Shown here in pieces: positions 61,083 through 64,000 of a stretch of DNA of 64,000 nt. The notes under the pieces are model-generated. The model was not told where the DNA came from. It saw only the letters and a program-made list of their open reading frames with translations, and did not search any database. The translations under genes and the position numbers were made by a program. The number at the start of each line of letters is the position of its first letter. Position 1 is the first letter of the stretch. Origin of the DNA: Arthrobacter sp. SLBN-83 (GTDB lineage: Bacteria; Actinomycetota; Actinomycetes; Actinomycetales; Micrococcaceae); NCBI RefSeq assembly GCF_006715285.1, contig NZ_VFMX01000001.1:3906001-3970000 (forward strand), read 5' to 3'.

Positions 61083-62018
61083 ATGGCACTCGATCTCCGC
61101 GGACTCAGCCCCGCACCCGTCACCCCGTTCACCGAAGATGGCGCTGTCGACTTCGCTGCGATCCAGCGCCTGGGTTCGTGGCTCGGATCGATTGAGGGCG
61201 TGAAGAGCCTCGTCGTCCTGGGCCACGCTGGCGAAGGCACGTTCCTCACTGAAGAGGAGCAGCTTGACGTTATCCGGGCGTTCGTTGCCTCGACCGACGG
61301 CCGTGTACCGGTCGTGGCGGGCATCACCAAGGAGGGCAACAAGACTGCGGCCCTCGAGGCCAAGAAGGCCGTTGAGGCCGGCGCATCGGCTGGCCTGGTC
61401 TACCCCTCGCACGGCTGGCTGCGCTTCGGCTACCAGCAGGGCGCACCGCAGTCGCGCTACAAGGAAATCTACGAAGAGTCCGGCCTGCCGCTGATCCTCT
61501 TCCAGTACCCCGACAACACCAAGGCAACTTACGACCTGGACACCCAGTTGGAGATCGCCGGCCAGGAGGGCGTCTTTGCCACAAAGAACGGCGTGCGGAA
61601 CATGCGCCGGTGGTATACCGAGATCCCCGCGCTGCGCGCCGCGTACCCCGAACTGCAGATCCTGTCCTGCCACGACGAATACCTGCTGCCGACAATGTTC
61701 GACGTCGACGGCCTGCTCGTCGGCTACGGCAACATCGCCCCCGAGCTGCTCGTCGAACTGATCGAAGCAGGCAAGGCGCAGGACTACAAGCGTGCCCACG
61801 CAATCCATGAGCGGCTGCTCCCGGTAACGAAGAACGTTTACCACCGCGGCTCCCACATGGAAGGCACCGTCGCCTTGAAGTGGGGCCTCGTGAACCGCGG
61901 CATTCTGGACCACGCCACGGTGCGCACCCCACTCCTGCCCCTGCCGGAAGGGGCCGAGACTGAAATCGCGGAAGCCTTCGCCGCCGCAAACATCGGCAAG
62001 GTCACCGTCAGCGCCTGA
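61083..62018 (+). CDS. Dihydrodipicolinate synthase/N-acetylneuraminate lyase family aldolase
   Basis: This 311-residue (beta/alpha)8 class I aldolase begins ALDLRGLSPAPVTPFTEDGAVDF, then LVVLGHAGEGTFLTEEEQ (pyruvate-binding region), VVAGITKEGNK, LILFQYPDNTKATYD (Tyr) and the Schiff-base Lys in EGVFATKNGVRNM. The family splits or builds 2-keto-3-deoxy sugar acids, among others. With a LacI regulator and an MFS transporter it most likely degrades an imported sugar or hydroxy acid (inference). AGAAGG precedes the ATG. A strong hairpin follows. Confidence 0.92.
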   Translation: MALDLRGLSPAPVTPFTEDGAVDFAAIQRLGSWLGSIEGVKSLVVLGHAGEGTFLTEEEQLDVIRAFVASTDGRVPVVAGITKEGNKTAALEAKKAVEAGASAGLVYPSHGWLRFGYQQGAPQSRYKEIYEESGLPLILFQYPDNTKATYDLDTQLEIAGQEGVFATKNGVRNMRRWYTEIPALRAAYPELQILSCHDEYLLPTMFDVDGLLVGYGNIAPELLVELIEAGKAQDYKRAHAIHERLLPVTKNVYHRGSHMEGTVALKWGLVNRGILDHATVRTPLLPLPEGAETEIAEAFAAANIGKVTVSA

Positions 62019-62030
62019 TCCCCGGATCCT

Positions 62031-62061
62031 GAGGATGGCGGGAGCAACTCCCGCCATCCTC
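62031..62061 (+). terminator. Hairpin between aldolase and MFS genes
   Basis: GAGGATGGCGGGAG (62031-62044) pairs perfectly with 62048-62061 across a 3-base loop. It lies 12 bases after the aldolase stop and may reduce read-through into the transporter gene. Confidence 0.75.
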
Positions 62062-62136
62062 CCCTAGGCTTTAGCCTGTCTCCACTCTTGGTCAATGAGG
62101 ACCCCAGCATCTTTCGCTGGAGAAGGAGGACTCGCA

Positions 62137-63534
62137 ATGCGCGAGCCAAACAACACCACCACCATGGCGGGCGGCCCCAACGCCGCCAGGATCAATGCAG
62201 AGCTCGTAGCCCGCCTCGAACGGCTCCCGCTCACCCGACGCCTGACCCTGATTCGTGTGGTCATCGGGTCAGCCACGTTCTTCGACGCGTACACCGTCCT
62301 GGCCATCGCCTTCGCAATGCCCCAGCTGTCCTCGGAATGGCACCTGACCGCCGGGGAAATCGGAATGATCCTCTCCGCCGGCTACGTCGGCCAGATCTTC
62401 GGATCACTCTTCTTCGGCCAACTCGCCGAACGGATCGGCCGCCTCCCGGTCCTGCTGATCACGATTCTTCTCTTTGTCTCCATGGACGTAGCCTGCCTCT
62501 TCGCCTGGGGCGCCGCGTCAATGATCATCTTCCGCTTCCTCCAAGGCATCGGCACCGGCGGCGAAGTACCGGTCGCCAGCGCCTACATCAACGAATTCGT
62601 CGGAGCCAAGAAGCGCGGCAGGTTCTTCCTGCTCTACGAGGTGATCTTCCCCGTCGGTCTCATGTTCGCGGGCATCGCCGGATACTTCCTCGTCCCGGTC
62701 GTTGGCTGGAAGGCCATGTTCATCGTCGGCATCGTCCCGGCATTGCTCACCATCCCGATGCGGTGGCTGATGCCTGAATCACCGCGCTGGCTCGCTTCCC
62801 GCGGACACGTCCACAAAGCCGAAACCGTCGTCGCCATGCTCGAAAAGGAAGCACTCAAGGCAGGACACACCCTCTCCGAGCCCGTCGTTCGCCCCGTGGA
62901 TCCGAAAGCAACTGCCCGCACCAGCTGGCGCGAACTCTTCTCAGGCATCTACAAGAAGCGCACCTTCATGATCTGGATGCTCTGGATCTGCGTCTACATG
63001 GTCAACAACGGCCTGGTCACCTGGCTGCCGACCCTCTACAAGCAGACATTCAACCTGCCCCTGCAGACCAGCCTCGCCTACGGCTGGGTCACCTCCGCCG
63101 TGGGCGTCGTAGCATCAATCCTCTGCGCACTGCTGATCGACCGCGTCGGCCGCAAACGCTGGTACACATATGCCTTCCTTGCAGCCACCATCCCGCTGAT
63201 CATCCTCACCGCCCTCGGCGCCGTCTCAGCAACCCAGGTGGTCGTGTTCGCCAGCATCGCCTACGCCATCCTGCAGACCATCTCGTTCTCGCTCTACCTC
63301 TACTCCGCGGAGCTCTACCCAACCCGGCTGCGCGCCATCGGCACCGGCTTCGGCAGCGCCTGGCTCCGAGCCGGCTCAGCGATCGGGCCCATCCTCGTCG
63401 GCTACATCGTGGACAACTACGGCATCAGCGTCGTCTTCACAGTCTTCGCCGCCGTCGCCCTCATCGGTGGCCTGGTCACCATCTTCTTCGCCATCGAAAC
63501 CAAGGGCCGGGTGCTGGAAGAACTGTCCCCCTAG
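62137..63534 (+). CDS. MFS transporter (sugar/aromatic-acid:H+ symporter-like)
   Basis: This 465-residue integral membrane protein has about 12 helices. It shows the FDAYTVLAIAFAMPQL helix 1 (typical Asp), GSLFFGQLAERIGRLPVL (the MFS loop 2-3 motif), FLQGIGTGGEVPVASAYINEF (helix 4-5), RGRFFLLYEVIF, MPESPRWLASRGHV before the central loop, LIDRVGRKRWYTY in the second half, and YSAELYPTRLRAIGTGFGSAWLRAGSAIGPIL. It belongs to the sugar-porter/AAHS-like group. ATG 62137 has GGAGGA six bases upstream. It would import the substrate of the aldolase. Confidence 0.92.
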   Translation: MREPNNTTTMAGGPNAARINAELVARLERLPLTRRLTLIRVVIGSATFFDAYTVLAIAFAMPQLSSEWHLTAGEIGMILSAGYVGQIFGSLFFGQLAERIGRLPVLLITILLFVSMDVACLFAWGAASMIIFRFLQGIGTGGEVPVASAYINEFVGAKKRGRFFLLYEVIFPVGLMFAGIAGYFLVPVVGWKAMFIVGIVPALLTIPMRWLMPESPRWLASRGHVHKAETVVAMLEKEALKAGHTLSEPVVRPVDPKATARTSWRELFSGIYKKRTFMIWMLWICVYMVNNGLVTWLPTLYKQTFNLPLQTSLAYGWVTSAVGVVASILCALLIDRVGRKRWYTYAFLAATIPLIILTALGAVSATQVVVFASIAYAILQTISFSLYLYSAELYPTRLRAIGTGFGSAWLRAGSAIGPILVGYIVDNYGISVVFTVFAAVALIGGLVTIFFAIETKGRVLEELSP

Positions 63535-63563
63535 CCAAAACCCGAACACAGTCAGCAGCGCGA

Positions 63564-63593
63564 AGCGGCATGGACCTAAAGGCCCGTGCCGCT
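63564..63593 (+). terminator. Hairpin after the MFS transporter
   Basis: AGCGGCATGG (63564-63573) pairs with CCGTGCCGCT (63584-63593) with one G-T pair, followed by ATCGCATTTTCG. It lies 30 bases after the transporter stop. Confidence 0.6.
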
Positions 63594-63702
63594 ATCGCAT
63601 TTTCGCCGCCCACGCCCACAACGGACAGTAGGCCCAGAGCGGAATGCCAGCGGAGCGGTCAGTGCCGAGGCTAGGACTATCCATAACCGACCGTTGGCGA
63701 AA

Positions 63703-64000
63703 CTACTCTGCACAGGTCACCGTCCGCCCTGCCCCCCGGACAAGTAGCTCGTCCAGCCTCAACAGAATCTCGTCTGCCTGTGAGGCGAGGACCGTGGGAT
63801 CACCTGTGTCGTTATGCGGACGCCCCACGAGGTGTGCTGGAAATCGGCGCCGAGGTCCTCCAGCGTGGTACCGCTGGCGTGGCCGTAGACCATGACTCCT
63901 TCGCCCGCCGCGCCGCCCAGGAGTTCGTAGACGAGCATGCGGGCGGCCTCTAAGACGAGTTCCACGTCAGCGGGCAAGGGATTGTCCGAAACGTTGATTA
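63703..64000 (-). CDS. Unrecognised gene, cut by the window edge, possibly frameshifted
   Basis: The minus-strand frame enters from beyond the window (NVSDNPLPADVELVLEAARM, MVYGHASGTTLEDLGADF). Near 63800-63825 a second frame takes over (GRPHNDTGDPTVLASQADEI and LLRLDELLVRG) and ends at 63703. The first frame itself runs on to a stop at 63759 with poorer character. A single-base shift, or two overlapping frames, cannot be told apart from this fragment. No family was recognised; no signal peptide or membrane segment is seen in the visible part. Confidence 0.35.

Overview
The window is a GC-rich actinobacterial chromosome segment, most likely from Arthrobacter sensu lato (Micrococcaceae). The signs are GC-rich codon use throughout, LGFP-repeat and CAP cell-wall proteins, a relative of the mycothiol-dependent nitroreductase Rv2466c, MmyB-type HTH and double-headed Lrp regulators, a permease/ATPase fusion of the actinobacterial Dpp/Opp type, and many tightly overlapping (ATGA/GTGA) operons. 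No rRNA, intact tRNA, CRISPR array, insertion sequence or replication origin was seen.

Layout. 0-4 kb: exported LGFP protein, lipoprotein, a tautomerase-like protein, a frameshifted PRC-barrel-like gene, DsbA-fold and SRPBCC proteins. 4.3-7.8 kb: M20 amidohydrolase plus an orphan amino-acid-type binding protein, divergent from a double Lrp regulator. 7.8-11.9 kb: a broken epimerase, a broken amidohydrolase, an aldo/keto reductase and a small serine hydrolase. 12.1-23.3 kb: a quercetin 2,3-dioxygenase gene and, convergent to it, a long minus-strand cluster (GH78 rhamnosidase, three alpha/beta hydrolases, FAH-family hydrolase, FAD aromatic monooxygenase, DUF3500 protein), divergent from an IclR regulator. 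24-25.5 kb: LysR regulator and a CBU_0592-type membrane protein. 25.6-33 kb: an accessory island of small immunity-like genes (SMI1/KNR4, DUF2750, LRR, AlbA_2 and unknowns), several broken, separated by copies of a short palindrome centred on GGATCC. 33.4-34.5 kb: conserved hypothetical and hemerythrin. 34.6-45.2 kb: a second GH78 rhamnosidase, an MBL-fold hydrolase, a complete peptide-type ABC importer and a divergent GH1 beta-glucosidase. 45.2-49.3 kb: nucleoside hydrolase and an idonate/gluconate operon whose gluconokinase is reduced to 29 codons. 49.5-53.9 kb: rsbQ, two oxidoreductases, an MmyB-type regulator and an HD protein. 54-59 kb: a GlxA regulator followed by five redox/hydrolase genes. 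59-60 kb: a decayed stretch with a tRNA-3'-end-like relic and a Doc fragment. 60-64 kb: LacI regulator, DHDPS-family aldolase and MFS transporter, then a truncated gene at the window edge.

How the genes fit together. The 12-23 kb and 34-45 kb blocks read as one flavonoid-glycoside (rutin/quercitrin-type) catabolic system: uptake by the ABC importer, removal of rhamnose and glucose by GH78 and GH1 enzymes, ring opening of quercetin by the bicupin dioxygenase, depside hydrolysis by one of the alpha/beta hydrolases, then hydroxylation and C-C hydrolysis of the phloroglucinol half by the FAD monooxygenase and FAH protein. No ring-cleavage dioxygenase is visible, and the DUF3500 protein is the only unassigned member of that overlapping three-gene unit. 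A 23-bp element found in both divergent control regions (23.24 kb and 43.79 kb) suggests that the two blocks share a regulator, probably the IclR protein.

Several genes carry single-base frameshifts (about 2.65, 8.62, 9.55, 27.83, 30.29, 31.26 and possibly 63.8 kb). They lie in accessory stretches, while the long catabolic genes are intact, which favours gene decay over uniform sequencing error, but read-level checking would decide.
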